NCBI GenBank assembly: GCA_028752905.1
Contig: JAQNBH010000132.1
Coordinates: 434,001-498,000, forward strand
Reading direction: 5' to 3'
Length of the DNA: 64,000 nt
Source of the DNA: Cladorhizidae sp. MBARI D1340-BT2
Taxonomy: Eukaryota > Porifera > Demospongiae > Poecilosclerida > Cladorhizidae
The notes beneath the pieces are model-generated. The model was given only the letters and a program-made list of their open reading frames with translations. It did no database searches and had not been told where the DNA came from. Shown here one piece after another: positions 45,280 through 58,856 of this stretch. The number at the start of each line of letters is the position of its first letter. Position 1 is the stretch's first letter. A program made the position numbers and the translations under genes.

Positions 45280-47640
45280 TGACGATGACACTAGCGGCTC
45301 TGGCTCGGATTCTGGTGGGAAAGAAGGCCAGAGATATATGCCTACCATGGTTGTGCCCTGGATCCCCTGGCTCTAAGTCAAAATGCTCGGGTGGAAGGAT
45401 TTCTCGATGGTATGTTTGTTTCTACCTTAGCGCTTGGTTGCCATTGTATTCCACAATCTTCTGATTCGCTAACCAAACTGTAGCCTATTCTTGTGTTTTT
45501 TGAGGATATAAATATTTCTAACGTAGCAGTTGAAGAAGATTAGTTATAGCCATAAATGTAGGTTGAGCTTTTTTATTACTTATCAAATTTGAATTTGAAT
45601 TTTCAAAAAAAACGTTCGTATAAGGTTTATGTTATCAACTTTTCTTTCTTGGCAGTCCGTTGGAGATGAAGGTGATCCATTGTTACCATCTACTTGTGGG
45701 AGCTCTGGACTTAGTGTAGGTTGGTACAAAGGAAATTTTGTAGAGTTACTATTATATATTTCCTTTCAGCCTCTAAAGAAGAGAGTGACCATTTGAACAC
45801 TCCTTCCTTACCATCTACTGACCCTCCATCCTTATTACCATCTACTGACCCTCCATCCTTATTACCATCTACTGACCCTCCATCCTTACCATCTACTGAC
45901 CCTCCATCCTTACTATCTACTGACCCTCCGTCCTTACAATCTGCTACAGGGGACTCTTCTGGAATAAGTAAGTTATCAAAATTGATATTTGAATATTTGT
46001 TTGTATACATATTTATGTGTTACAGAGAATGTGAGGTGTGGTGCTATAGTAGAGGTTCATGTAGTACTACTAGTCCACCACCACAAGGTACTGGTAATAG
46101 GCAGGCCCAGTCCCGAGTTTGTAGTAGTAAGGCTAGCTCATCTAGCACTAGTTATCAGATAATACCAGTCGAAGGTCTGCTGGAGAAAAAAATAGACAAT
46201 TCTGGCCCAAACTCAGCTTTGCTCGGTGTAACAAGTTCGTTACTAGGTGCTTTTTATCTTTTTTTAAAACTATTGACGTGTGGGACCTCCATGTGAGAGA
46301 GACTAATATGTATGTTTCTAGGGTGGGGCTCCCCCATAATTGGCATGATACATGTGAAGAAGAAATGGAGGCTTTTGTAGAACTTTTGATTGTTATGGGC
46401 ATTTCAAAACTTCCCCATATAGACATGTACTGGTCCTGTGAATATCCTGATTTGTCATGTAGTTTGGTGAGTAGAGTAATGCCCCTTTGGAGGTTTAGGC
46501 AGTTGATGCGGCTACATGCATGTCAACTCCATTGCTAGCTCACAGGTAACATCTGGTAATCCCAATTATGATAGGCTGTATAAGCTTTGAAAGCGACTAT
46601 TGTTTGCATCAGGAGCTTAGCATTGATGAAGCCATGATTCCCTATCAAGGGAGGCTTGGCTTCAAGCAATATATGAAGGATGAGCCTACGAAATGGGGCA
46701 TAAAAGTATTTGTGCTTTTGGATGCAAGGAATGGTTATATTTATCGATTACAAATTTATACTGGGAAGAATGTGGAAACAGGAGATAGTACAGGTTTGTG
46801 TAGTCGGGTAGTGTTAGATTTGTTGGAGGGATTTGAGCACAAGAACTTTCAGGTATACAGTACATGGATAACTTTTATACAAGTCCTAATTTATTTCACA
46901 CAATGACTATTAGAGGGGTTGGTGCATGTGGCACAGCTAGGCCTAATAGGAAAAACTTTCCTAAGGAGTTACTTACAAAGTGGAAGAATAGAGGAAAATA
47001 TGATTACAGATCAAATAGTTCACTCCTGGCTTTAGTGGGTAGACAAGGGTGTGATTGACATGATGACTAATATGCATGCAGCTTTGTGGCAAGGACAACA
47101 ACCAACTGTGAAACATCATCAGCTTGATGGTTCTCGACTGAATGTGTCTTGCCCCCCTCCCTGTTTACCTGATTATCAATCATTCATGAGGGGTGTCTAC
47201 CAAATATGCAAACACCCCCTTCCACCATCTCTTTGATTTTCTACCGAAATTGTAGTAGCCCATTCTTTGGTCTGCTCTGGTAGAAGGTGTTTTTTTTAAC
47301 GCCTTTATTGAATGCCTTTATCTGTTTTCTTTTTCAAACACTTCTCTACATAAGAGGCAGGATAGTTATTTAGATCTTCGGATTAGCTTAGTAAAAACAT
47401 TGATTGGTTCCTATTCTTCTCGCTGGCGTATAGGCCTTGTATGTTTCCTACATCCCAGCTAGAACGTCTCAATTTGCAACTAGGTCATTTCCCCCTTCTA
47501 CTTCTGTTTGGTGTGCATAAAAATGGTTTGAGGCATGAAAGCCTAAATGAGTGTGGTTACTGTAGGTTCATTTGTGCATTGGATCTGACCGTATCATACC
47601 TTGGTGGAATATTAGTGTTGCATGTATTCTCTTTGTTCTC
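45280..47640 (+). pseudogene. piggyBac family B transposase (left arm)
   Basis: An acidic start (DDDTSGSGSDSGGKEG) is followed, after intron-like gaps, by a PSTDPPSLL repeat exon. Next come SGPNSALLGVTSSLL, a frameshift, DVWDLHVRETNMYVSR, EEEMEAFVELLIVMGISKLP, VMPLWRFRQLMRL, GNPNYDRLYKL, LSIDEAMIPYQGRLGFKQYM, EPTKWGIKVFVLLDARNGY, GACGTARPNRKNFPKEL, VIDMMTNMH, LPDYQSFMRGV and SQLERLNLQLGHFP. These give the full piggyBac domain order with the DEAMI catalytic Asp, but at least five frameshifts. A degraded Cys-rich tail may follow near 47500-47600. Confidence 0.9.
45805..45940. repeat. In-frame minisatellite in family B transposase
   Basis: Five or six units of 21 or 24 bp (CCATCTACTGACCCTCCATC + CTTA) encoding PSTDPPSLL or STDPPSL. 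Confidence 0.9.
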
Positions 47641-48224
47641 GTGACCATGAAATATAAGTTGTGTATGGTGTATGTCCGTGCCTCTTGGTAAAAAGTGTGG
47701 ATACTTGTGTCTAATAATGCATTTTTCTCTATTGTTGTGTCTTTGTGTTCTAGATGCCTGGGAAGTGTTGATAGAGCCTGGTCTTGCCCTTCTACACACA
47801 CACACACAACATGTATTACAATGCTACTCTCTCACTCTCCTTCATTCTTCATCAAATTACCCACCCACATTCTACCCACACACACATACTTTTTCTATTC
47901 AAATATTCGATTCATATATTGTCTGTTCAAAATGTTTTGTCTTAGGAAGTTTTAGGATTGTTATTGTCTTGATTCTGTGTCAAATTATATGAATTTGCCC
48001 AAATATATGGTATATAAATGTTGGTTCAATTTTGAAAAGCTTGCCAAATGCTGGATATTTGGTCCTTGGGTTTCATTAAAAAATCAGGATGTACAGCAAT
48101 CACTGGGCTTCCATATGAACGAGGTTTCCTGTGCTGATGTCCTATAAGAAGCTCGAGGGGAAAATTAGTAATTAAATCGTTAATTATTTTACCGCGGGTA
48201 CTAGGAAAGTCGGCGCTTAATCGG

Positions 48225-48288
48225 TTAATTCAGCTTAAGTCGCTCTGTGGCCTAGTACATCATATGTGTCTATGAGGCTTAGTTCACT
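48225..48288. repeat. 27-bp repeat remnant
   Basis: TTAATTCAGCTTAAGTCGCT and CATATGTGTCTATGAGGCTT, reverse of 5294-5346, between the family B element and family A. Confidence 0.7.
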
Positions 48289-49509
48289 TTCCCCAAGGGG
48301 CAGTGAAAATTATGACAGGCTGGGGAAAATCCAACCTCTTGTCAGCCATTTTCAACACAATTTTTCATCAATAAAGTCCGAACTGCGAGATTGCAATCGA
48401 TGAGGCTATGATCAACTTTCAAGGTCATTCATCACAGAAGCAATACATGCCATTGAAACCCATCAAAAGAGGAATCAAAGTGTGGGTTCGGGATGATAGC
48501 CGAAACGGTTTTTTCCACACAGTTAGAGATTTACACGGGGAAAAGAAAGGTGCAGTTGAACACCACTTGGGGGCAAGAGTGGTCAAGGAACTAACTGAGG
48601 ACCTACAGGGCAAGTGGCACATGCACGTGTACTTTGACAGCTTTTTTTACCTCGCATAGTCTGTTGGTTGATTTGGAGAGGAGAGGGAGTTATGGATGTG
48701 GGACAGCCAGGAAAGACAGGCGTGGTTTACCCGAGGAGCTGGAGAAAGGCAAATTCAAGAAAAGGTAAAATGTGCACTAGATTAACACAAGTTAGTGTTA
48801 TGCCACAAACATTTTGGTGTTGTATATCAGTTCATGCATGTTATTTACCACAACTATGAGATACTCATTATATGAACTTCTAAACATTTTTAGGGGCCAG
48901 TCACTAACCACGCAATGTGGAAAAGTGTGTGCAAATGCATGGCAGGACCAAAAAATCTGAAAGTCATGATTATGTACACCAACAGCGACCCCAAGAGCGT
49001 CACCTCAGTCATTCGGCATACAAACAATGGCAGCAGAGAGGAAATAAGCTGCCCCTTAGCTATCCAGTCCTACAATAAATACATGGGAGGAGGGGATCAG
49101 ATCAGAGGATATTATAGGTGCAGGGTGAAAACCTACAAAGACATATTTAACTTTCTGATCGATGTGGCCATAACAAACGCCTTCATTCTACCCAAAGATG
49201 GTCAGGAAGCGGAAGTGAACTTACGATCAAGAAGTTCAGGATTCAGTTAGCCAAGGAGATAATTGGAAGTTATTGTAGCCGACGCAGAGCTGGGTGTGGC
49301 TCATTATCAAGAGTCTTCCTTTCCTCCACTTCCCAATAAAGAACCCTGTAACCTCTGGGAAGCGCAGTCGAGGACGTTGCACTTACTGCTACCAGCAACA
49401 AAAGAGATCGGACAGCCAGTGGTACTGAGAGGATTGTGGCATATGGCTATGCCACACTGGAATTGCGAGCACCGACTGCTACCTATTGTGGCACAAAAAC
49501 AAATTATAG
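48289..49509 (+). pseudogene. piggyBac family A transposase, DDE half and C-terminus (copy 4)
   Basis: Starts SPRGSENYDRLGKIQPLVS and has a TATATTGATG-to-AATAAAG deletion near 48370. It continues INFQGHSSQKQYMPLKPIKR, GARVVKELTED, VYFDSFF (frameshift by one T) and LERRGSYGCGTARKDRRGLP. Intron 48765-48893 follows, then SYNKYMGGGDQIRGYYR and a frameshift after FILPKDGQEA. The tail RCTYCYQQQKRSDSQWY is followed by TGA at 49426-49428. Confidence 0.9.
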
Positions 49510-49699
49510 TCATGTTATTGGAATATAACCTTCTCTCTCCATATGCACCAATGTACTACATTGTATTCATATAAAATGATATTTTTTGGCGTGTAATCAA
49601 ATACAGCACGTTGCCATTCATCAACCACTTTAGTTATAGCAATTTGGTTTCACTCGAATCACAGCGTTAGCTTTGACAAGCTACAAACCAATTTACAGC

Positions 49700-49944
49700 T
49701 TTTGATTTTTTAAAATTAGTTGTGGGTGTCTGCCAAACAGAGGAGGGTCCTGCCTTGGATGTTTTAACATGCATCTTCTGACAAAACATGCCTCTAGAGA
49801 TATTTTATATATCATTGGAAAGCACATAGAACAAGCAACAATTTGAGCATAAAATTATCTACACAAAACAATTATAAAAAAAGTTATGGGCAGTCAAAAG
49901 TCAACAACGTTTTTAGCCAGTCTTCAGATAGAGCCCCTCCTTAA
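49700..49944. repeat. Family A 3' terminus (left arm)
   Basis: Single copy of the terminal block, ending TAGAGCCCCTCC next to TTAA at 49941-49944. Confidence 0.7.
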
Positions 49945-50270
<326 letters not shown>

Positions 50271-50280
50271 CTAGGCAACC

Positions 50281-51207
50281 ACATGACACACCATCACATG
50301 TCACATGCAATCACATCTCACACACCATTACATGTCACACACCATCACATGTCACACACCATTACATGTCACACACCATCACATGTCACACCATCACATG
50401 TCACACACCATCACATGTCACACCATCACATGTCACACACCATCACATGTCACACCATCACATGTCACACGCCATCACATGTCACACACCATCACATGTC
50501 ACACACCATCACATGTCACACACCATCACATGTCACACACCATCACATGTCACACACCATCACATGTCACACTCCATCACATGTCACACACCATCACATG
50601 TCACACACCATCACGTCACACACCATCACATGTCACACACCATCACATGTCACACACCATCACATGTCACACACCATCACATGTCACACGCCATCACATG
50701 TCACATGCCATCACATGTCACACGCCATCACATGTCACACACCATCACATGTCACACACCATCACATGTCAGACACCATCACATGTCACACACCATCACA
50801 TGTCACACACCATCACATGTCACACACCATCACATGTCACACACCATCACATGTCACACACCATCACATGTCACACACCATCACCTGTCACACACCATCA
50901 CATGTCACACACCATCACATGTCACACACCATCACATGTCACACACAGTCAGATGTCACACCCATCACATGTCACATACCATCACATGTCACACACCATC
51001 ACATGTCACACACCATCACATGTCACACACCATCACATGTCACACACCATCACATGTCACATGCCATCACATGTCACACACTATCATGTGTCACACACCA
51101 TAACGTGCCACACGCCATAACATATCACACACCATCACATGTCACACACCATCACATGTCACACGCCATCACATGTCACACACCATCACATGTCACACCA
51201 GATCATG
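50281..51207. repeat. 17-bp minisatellite, reversed (copy D)
   Basis: About 54 units of ACACACCATCACATGTC, intermediate between A2 and B in length. Confidence 0.95.
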
Positions 51208-51234
51208 TCAGTCAGGTGGTTGTGGGTGGGATGG

Positions 51235-51377
51235 TGTCAAGAGTGAGCTCTGATGTGTGAAGGTGCTAATGACTGACTAGACATGTCTTCTCCCTGTGTG
51301 CTGTATCCTATTCCCATTCCCCCTCGCCAGCATGGCAAGGATCTCCTCCACATCATTGGGGGTGTGGTAGCTCAGAC
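51235..51377 (-). pseudogene. Kinesin-8-like motor exon K1 (copy D)
   Basis: LSYHTPNDVEEILAMLARGN-GNRIQHTGRRHV then TAG, same frameshift as the other copies. Upstream are three copies of the CACACTATATATACATGCAC word instead of two. Confidence 0.65.
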
Positions 51378-51554
51378 CTGAGCTCATGTGCATGTATATA
51401 TAGTGTGTGAAAGGAGGGTGCTGCTGGTGTTCTCCCCACTCATGTGCATGTATATATAGTGTGTGAAAGGAGGGTGCTGCTGGTGTTCTCCCCACTCATG
51501 TGCATGTATATATAGTGTGTGTTAAAGAAATAAAGGATAACAGGACTCTATCTA

Positions 51555-51703
51555 TCTGAATTAAGCCACCGAGACACTTATGCTGAACTAAGCCACATAG
51601 TCACCTATACTGAACTAAACAACGGTGACACCTATGATGAACTAGTCTACAGAGACACCTTTGCCGAACTAAGCCTCATAGACACACTAGGCCACAGAGC
51701 GAC
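51555..51703. repeat. 27-bp repeat block
   Basis: CTGAATTAAGCCACCGAGAC through CACAGAGCGAC, closely matching 3265-3427. Confidence 0.8.
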
Positions 51704-51707
51704 TTAA

Positions 51708-52400
51708 GGGGGGACATCTGCACTTTTTTTAATTTTTTTTTAAACCTGTGGTTACAACTTTAGAGCTCAGTAGATTCTGCAAACTTCATGGTATGGACTT
51801 GATATATAGCTCAAAAGATAGGTCTCTCTGTGTGCTCTCTTTTGATACTAAAATATGTTTCATAGGTATAACTATAGGCAAGTTACTAGACCCTAAAGCG
51901 GAGGGACCACAAAAACCTGAATCGCTCCAACCTCCAGAGAAACCACTCTGAGTTGCGAAGTGCAAAAAAATTAAAAATGGTACAAGTGGCTAGAGGAAGC
52001 TCTAGAGTACGCAATGAGTATATTGAGTAGGCGTGAAAAATTTATTACCTGGTCAAGCGCGCGGTTGGAAAATTGAAGGCGTTGACAAAGCGTCGCGTAC
52101 TCTAGAGCTTCCTCTAGCCACTTGTACCATTTTTAATTTTTTTGCACTTCGCAACTCAGAGTGGTTTCTATGGAGGTTGGAGCGATTCAGGTTTTTGTGG
52201 TCCCTCCTCTTTAGGGTCTAGTAACTTGCCTATAGTTATACCTATGAAACATATTTTAGTATCAAAAGAGAGCACACAGAGAGACCTATCTTTTGAGCTA
52301 TATATCAAGTCCATACCATGAAGTTTGCAGAATCTACTGAGCTCTAAAGTTGTAACCACAGGTAAAAAATAAAAATTAAAAAATGCACAGACGGTCCCCC
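51708..52400. mobile_element. Foldback MITE flanked by TTAA
   Basis: TTAA at 51704-51707 and 52401-52404. The ends are GGGGGGACATCTGCAC and, inverted, GGGGGACCGTCTGTGC. Two arms of about 300 bp (51708-52012 and 52098-52400) are inverted copies around an 85-bp centre. There is no coding capacity; the TTAA suggests mobilisation by a piggyBac transposase. The arms are the source of the dispersed module R. Confidence 0.85.
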
Positions 52401-52404
52401 TTAA

Positions 52405-52640
52405 GGAGGGGCTCTATCTGAAGACTGGCTAAAAACGTTGTTGACTTTTGACTGCCCATAACTTTTTTTATAATTGTTTTGTGTAGATAATTTTATGCTC
52501 AAATTGTTGCTTGTTCTATGTGCTTTCCAATGATATATAAAATATCTCTAGAGGCATGTTTTGTCAGAAGATGCATGTTAAAACATCCAAGGCAGGACCC
52601 TCCTCTGTTTGGCAGACACCCACAACTAATTTTAAAAAAT
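52405..52640. repeat. Family A 3' terminus (right arm)
   Basis: GGAGGGGCTCTATCTGAAGA directly after TTAA, shared with the MITE end, so the two elements abut on one TTAA. Confidence 0.75.
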
Positions 52641-52835
52641 CAAAAGCTGTAAATTGGTTTGTAGCTTGTCAAAGCTAACGCTGTGATTCGAGTGAAACCA
52701 AATTGCTATAACTAAAGTGGTTGATGAATGGCAACGTGCTGTATTTGATTACACGCCAAAAAATATCATTTTATATGAATACAATGTAGTACATTGGTGC
52801 ATATGGAGAGAGAAGGTTATATTCCAATAACATGA

Positions 52836-54056
52836 CTATAATTTGTTTTTGTGCCACAATAGGTAGCAGTCGGTGCTCGCAATTCCAGTGTGGCATAGCC
52901 ATATGCCACAATCCTCTCAGTACCACTGGCTGTCCGATCTCTTTTGTTGCTGGTAGCAGTAAGTGCAACGTCCTCGACTGCGCTTCCCAGAGGTTACAGG
53001 GTTCTTTATTGGGAAGTGGAGGAAAGGAAGACTCTTGATAATGAGCCACACCCAGCTCTGCGTCGGCTACAATAACTTCCAATTATCTCCTTGGCTAACT
53101 GAATCCTGAACTTCTTGATCGTAAGTTCACTTCCGCTTCCTGACCATCTTTGGGTAGAATGAAGGCGTTTGTTATGGCCACATCGATCAGAAAGTTAAAT
53201 ATGTCTTTGTAGGTTTTCACCCTGCACCTATAATATCCTCTGATCTGATCCCCTCCTCCCATGTATTTATTGTAGGACTGGATAGCTAAGGGGCAGCTTA
53301 TTTCCTCTCTGCTGCCATTGTTTGTATGCCGAATGACTGAGGTGACGCTCTTGGGGTCGCTGTTGGTGTACATAATCATGACTTTCAGATTTTTTGGTCC
53401 TGCCATGCATTTGCACACACTTTTCCACATTGCGTGGTTAGTGACTGGCCCCTAAAAAGGTTTAGAAGTTCATATAATGAGTATCTCATAGTTGTGGTAA
53501 ATAACATGCATGAACTGATATACAACACCAAAATGTTTGTGGCATAACACTAACTTGTGTTAATCTAGTGCACATTTTACCTTTTCTTGAATTTGCCTTT
53601 CTCCAGCTCCTCGGGTAAACCACGCCTGTCTTTCCTGGCTGTCCCACATCCATAACTCCCTCTCCTCTCCAAATCAACCAACAGACTATGCGAGGTAAAA
53701 AAAGCTGTCAAAGTACACGTGCATGTGCCACTTGCCCTGTAGGTCCTCAGTTAGTTCCTTGACCACTCTTGCCCCCAAGTGGTGTTCAACTGCACCTTTC
53801 TTTTCCCCGTGTAAATCTCTAACTGTGTGGAAAAAACCGTTTCGGCTATCATCCCGAACCCACACTTTGATTCCTCTTTTGATGGGTTTCAATGGCATGT
53901 ATTGCTTCTGTGATGAATGACCTTGAAAGTTGATCATAGCCTCATCGATTGCAATCTCGCAGTTCGGACTTTATTGATGAAAAATTGTGTTGAAAATGGC
54001 TGACAAGAGGTTGGATTTTCCCCAGCCTGTCATAATTTTCACTGCCCCTTGGGGAA
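52836..54056 (-). pseudogene. piggyBac family A transposase, DDE half and C-terminus (copy 5)
   Basis: Mirror of copy 4 with the same frameshifts, the same intron (53452-53580) and the same TGA in the Cys-rich tail. Confidence 0.9.
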
Positions 54057-54120
54057 AGTGAACTAAGCCTCATAGACACATATGATGTACTAGGCCACAG
54101 AGCGACTTAAGCTGAATTAA
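54057..54120. repeat. 27-bp repeat remnant
   Basis: GAACTAAGCCTCATAGACAC up to CTGAATTAA, the left half of the split family B target. Confidence 0.7.
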
Positions 54121-57100
54121 CCGATTAAGCGCCGACTTTCCTAGTACCCGCGGTAAAATAATTAACGATTTAATTACTAATTTTCCCCTCGAGCTTCTTA
54201 TAGGACATCAGCACAGGAAACCTCGTTCATATGGAAGCCCAGTGATTGCTGTACATCCTGATTTTTTAATGAAACCCAAGGACCAAATATCCAGCATTTG
54301 GCAAGCTTTTCAAAATTGAACCAACATTTATATACCATATATTTGGGCAAATTCATATAATTTGACACAGAATCAAGACAATAACAATCCTAAAACTTCC
54401 TAAGACAAAACATTTTGAACAGACAATATATGAATCGAATATTTGAATAGAAAAAGTATGTGTGTGTGGGTAGAATGTGGGTGGGTAATTTGATGAAGAA
54501 TGAAGGAGAGTGAGAGAGTAGCATTGTAATACATGTTGTGTGTGTGTGTGTAGAAGGGCAAGACCAGGCTCTATCAACACTTCCCAGGCATCTAGAACAC
54601 AAAGACACAACAATAGAGAAAAATGCATTATTAGACACAAGTATCCACACTTTTTACCAAGAGGCACGGACATACACCATACACAACTTATATTTCATGG
54701 TCACGAGAACAAAGAGAATACATGCAACACTAATATTCCACCAAGGTATGATACGGTCAGATCCAATGCACAAATGAACCTACAGTAACCACACTCATTT
54801 AGGCTTTCATGCCTCAAACCATTTTTATGCACACCAAACAGAAGTAGAAGGGGGAAATGACCTAGTTGCAAATTGAGACGTTCTAGCTGGGATGTAGGAA
54901 ACATACAAGGCCTATACGCCAGCGAGAAGAATAGGAACCAATCAATGTTTTTACTAAGCTAATCCGAAGATCTAAATAACTATCCTGCCTCTTATGTAGA
55001 GAAGTGTTTGAAAAAGAAAACAGATAAAGGCATTCAATAAAGGCGTTAAAAAAAACACCTTCTACCAGAGCAGACCAAAGAATGGGCTACTACAATTTCG
55101 GTAGAAAATCAAAGAGATGGTGGAAGGGGGTGTTTGCATATTTGGTAGACACCCCTCATGAATGATTGATAATCAGGTAAACAGGGAGGGGGGCAAGACA
55201 CATTCAGTCGAGAACCATCAAGCTGATGATGTTTCACAGTTGGTTGTTGTCCTTGCCACAAAGCTGCATGCATATTAGTCATCATGTCAATCACACCCTT
55301 GTCTACCCACTAAAGCCAGGAGTGAACTATTTGATCTGTAATCATATTTTCCTCTATTCTTCCACTTTGTAAGTAACTCCTTAGGAAAGTTTTTCCTATT
55401 AGGCCTAGCTGTGCCACATGCACCAACCCCTCTAATAGTCATTGTGTGAAATAAATTAGGACTTGTATAAAAGTTATCCATGTACTGTATACCTGAAAGT
55501 TCTTGTGCTCAAATCCCTCCAACAAATCTAACACTACCCGACTACACAAACCTGTACTATCTCCTGTTTCCACATTCTTCCCAGTATAAATTTGTAATCG
55601 ATAAATATAACCATTCCTTGCATCCAAAAGCACAAATACTTTTATGCCCCATTTCGTAGGCTCATCCTTCATATATTGCTTGAAGCCAAGCCTCCCTTGA
55701 TAGGGAATCATGGCTTCATCAATGCTAAGCTCCTGATGCAAACAATAGTCGCTTTCAAAGCTTATACAGCCTATCATAATTGGGATTACCAGATGTTACC
55801 TGTGAGCTAGCAATGGAGTTGACATGCATGTAGCCGCATCAACTGCCTAAACCTCCAAAGGGGCATTACTCTACTCACCAAACTACATGACAAATCAGGA
55901 TATTCACAGGACCAGTACATGTCTATATGGGGAAGTTTTGAAATGCCCATAACAATCAAAAGTTCTACAAAAGCCTCCATTTCTTCTTCACATGTATCAT
56001 GCCAATTATGGGGGAGCCCCACCCTAGAAACATACATATTAGTCTCTCTCACATGGAGGTCCCACACGTCAATAGTTTTAAAAAAAGATAAAAAGCACCT
56101 AGTAACGAACTTGTTACACCGAGCAAAGCTGAGTTTGGGCCAGAATTGTCTCTTTTTTTCTCCAGCAGACCTTCGACTGGTATTATCTGATAACTAGTGC
56201 TAGATGAGCTAGCCTTACTACTACAAACTCGGGACTGGGCCTGCCTATTACCAGTACCTTGTGGTGGTGGACTAGTAGTACTACATGAACCTCTACTATA
56301 GCACCACACCTCACATTCTCTGTAACACATAAATATGTATACAAACAAATATTCAAATATCAATTTTGATAACTTACTTATTCCAGAAGAGTCCCCTGTA
56401 GCAGATTGTAAGGACGGAGGGTCAGTAGATAGTAAGGATGGAGGGTCAGTAGATGGTAAGGATGGAGGGTCAGTAGATGGTAATAAGGATGGAGGGTCAG
56501 TAGATGGTAATAAGGATGGAGGGTCAGTAGATGGTAAGGAAGGAGTGTTCAAATGGTCACTCTCTTCTTTAGAGGCTGAAAGGAAATATATAATAGTAAC
56601 TCTACAAAATTTCCTTTGTACCAACCTACACTAAGTCCAGAGCTCCCACAAGTAGATGGTAACAATGGATCACCTTCATCTCCAACGGACTGCCAAGAAA
56701 GAAAAGTTGATAACATAAACCTTATACGAACGTTTTTTTTGAAAATTCAAATTCAAATTTGATAAGTAATAAAAAAGCTCAACCTACATTTATGGCTATA
56801 ACTAATCTTCTTCAACTGCTACGTTAGAAATATTTATATCCTCAAAAAACACAAGAATAGGCTACAGTTTGGTTAGCGAATCAGAAGATTGTGGAATACA
56901 ATGGCAACCAAGCGCTAAGGTAGAAACAAACATACCATCGAGAAATCCTTCCACCCGAGCATTTTGACTTAGAGCCAGGGGATCCAGGGCACAACCATGG
57001 TAGGCATATATCTCTGGCCTTCTTTCCCACCAGAATCCGAGCCAGAGCCGCTAGTGTCATCGTCAAAAAGAAGAAAAGTTACTTCGTACAAAACAAAGCA

Positions 57101-57319
57101 TCCTCGCCATCTTGAAAACCGAAGTTATGAGCAAAAAGCGGGGCGCGGCCGGCACATATAGCAGCACGTGTAAATGACGTTTTTAGAATGATTCAGCATT
57201 CTTTTGGGCATGTGCAGCAACAAGAATTTGGCACTTAGTTCAAATATATATTTTTATATAATTTTTTTCGCGAGTCCGATTTCCCTTTGCGCCATATGGC
57301 GCTTATGGCGCTTAATCGG
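54121..57319 (-). mobile_element. piggyBac family B element, 3.2 kb (right arm)
   Basis: TTAA at 54117-54120 and 57320-57323, with the same 13-bp ends. Mirror of 45026-48224, with a T/G difference near 56155. Confidence 0.93.
54705..57065 (-). pseudogene. piggyBac family B transposase (right arm)
   Basis: Carries the same set of frameshifts as the left-arm copy, so the lesions existed before the arms were duplicated or have been kept identical by gene conversion. Confidence 0.9.
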
Positions 57320-57323
57320 TTAA

Positions 57324-57658
57324 GAACCCGAGACACTTGTACTGAACTAGTCAATAGAGACACCTCTGTGGGGAAACAGTTGCATTTTTTTTTTTTACTT
57401 ATGGTTACAACTTTAGAGCTCCGTAGATTCTGCAAACTTCATGGTATGGGTTTCATATATAGCTCAAAAGATAGGTCTCTCTGTGTGCTCTCTTTTGCTA
57501 CTAAAATATGTTTCATAGGTATAACTATGGGCAAGTTACTAGACCCTAAAGTGGAGTGACCTCAAAAACACGAATGTCAAAAACCTCAGCCTAAATAACT
57601 CCAGATTGCTAAGTGCTAAAGATTGAAATTGGTACCAGTGGCTAGAGGAAGCCCTGGG
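57324..57658. repeat. 27-bp repeat end and module R
   Basis: GAACCCGAGACACTTGTACT, then CTGTGGGGAAACAGTTGC and module R up to the stop codon of the next exon. Confidence 0.65.
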
Positions 57659-57840
57659 CTATTCAATGACCTTTTTCATTAGGCATTGAAATGTACCGCC
57701 TCTTTTGCCCAAAACCACTCCCCCCTTTTCAACTAGACATCGTTTGCAGAGCATGGAGACTGATAGATGGTATTTCTTAGCTGTAGCCTTGACAGATGCT
57801 TCTGCTTCCACTTCTCCAATAGCCTTACTAACAGAAGCCT
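57659..57840 (-). pseudogene. Helix-turn-helix-like exon of unknown gene (copy 3)
   Basis: Mirror of 44505-44686, identical in reading: 60 codons with an intact acceptor. Confidence 0.4.
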
Positions 57841-58287
57841 CTGTCAGTTACACGTGTAAGAAAAGAAAAAAAGGCATTTATTAACAAGACAAATATATAT
57901 ATATTGTTAGACTCTTCTAGTACCACACACTATCTTAGACCTAACTCAACCTCACAATGCCCACCCAGCTATCTTGCCTGAGAATCCCAGAGATATATGC
58001 TGCCACCAGAGTTAGTGAAGTCTTATTATTCTCCAAACACCAGCAACACAAACATCAGAAGTGAACAATCTAATTGTTATATGCCCAGCTTTGTCTGTTC
58101 ATTCTGACCAATCACATACATAGAGCTAGGCATAGAGCATGTGGCTTCAAATATAATCATAAACTTAGGAAGGAGGCTGTAGCTGATCCTACATTGTGTA
58201 CAATCAGCAATAGCAACGAGACATGGCATGTGCTGATAAGTGTAATGTTCAACAGCAATAATCAAGTTAGAATTAAAAGCCCTGGAG
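57841..58287. repeat. Module S (right arm)
   Basis: Mirror of 44058-44504 with single-base differences (CAATCACATACA for CAATCAAATACA; AAACTTAGG for AAACGTAGG). Confidence 0.65.
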
Positions 58288-58682
58288 ACCCCTGAAGCTC
58301 TGACTAGGCGTAGTCCTCCTCTGCTCAACTAGAACATACAGAAATAAAACAAAGAAATAAAATGACTGAAACAAGAAACCAAAACGTTTTTATTTTAAAA
58401 TATTGGATTGGCCTGTTAAAGAAAGAAAGGAAAGAAGATCGTGCCCATGTAGACCACACCCCCATGTTAAACGACCCTTCATGTTTATCATGTTCACCAA
58501 TATTGTACTGCTTTGGAAATCAGTGCAATGATTGGCGCCATCTAACTGGCCGTGGTCTAGTTGGATAGAGTCCTGTTATCCTTTATTTCTTTAACACACA
58601 CTATATATACATGCACATGAGTGAGGAGAACACCAGCAGCATCCTCCTTTCACACACTATATATACATGCACATGAGCTCAG
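58288..58682. other. Intron-like region upstream of K1 (copy C)
   Basis: Counterpart of 10841-11241, differing at GTGCCCATGTAGAC. No coding signal. Confidence 0.5.
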
Positions 58683-58825
58683 GTCTGAGCTACCACACCC
58701 CCAATGATGTGGAGGAGATCCTTGCCATGCTGGCGAGGGGGAATGGGAATAGGATACAGCGCACAGGGAGAAGACATGTCTAGTCAGTCATTAGCACCTT
58801 CACACATCAGAGCTCACTCTTGACA
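58683..58825 (+). pseudogene. Kinesin-8-like motor exon K1 (copy C)
   Basis: Mirror of 43520-43662, with RIQRTGRRHV before TAG and SSQSLA in the shifted frame. Confidence 0.65.
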
Positions 58826-58856
58826 CCATGCCACCCACAACCACCTGTCTGACATG

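Larger units (their letters stand above)
45026..48224 (+). mobile_element. piggyBac family B element, 3.2 kb (left arm)
   Basis: TTAA at 45022-45025 and 48225-48228. Inverted ends are CCGATTAAGCGCC and GGCGCTTAATCGG, identical over 13 bp. A perfect GCGCCATATGGCGC palindrome lies 4 bp inside the left end. The size and the presence of all transposase regions suggest a once-autonomous element. It sits in the 27-bp repeat, at a site empty in two other copies of that repeat. Confidence 0.93.

Noticed and set aside
45711..46010. GGSVDGKDGGSVDGNKD repeat protein on the minus strand
   Set aside because: Antisense reading of the PSTDPPSLL minisatellite exon in the family B transposase. Mirror shadow at 56335-56634.
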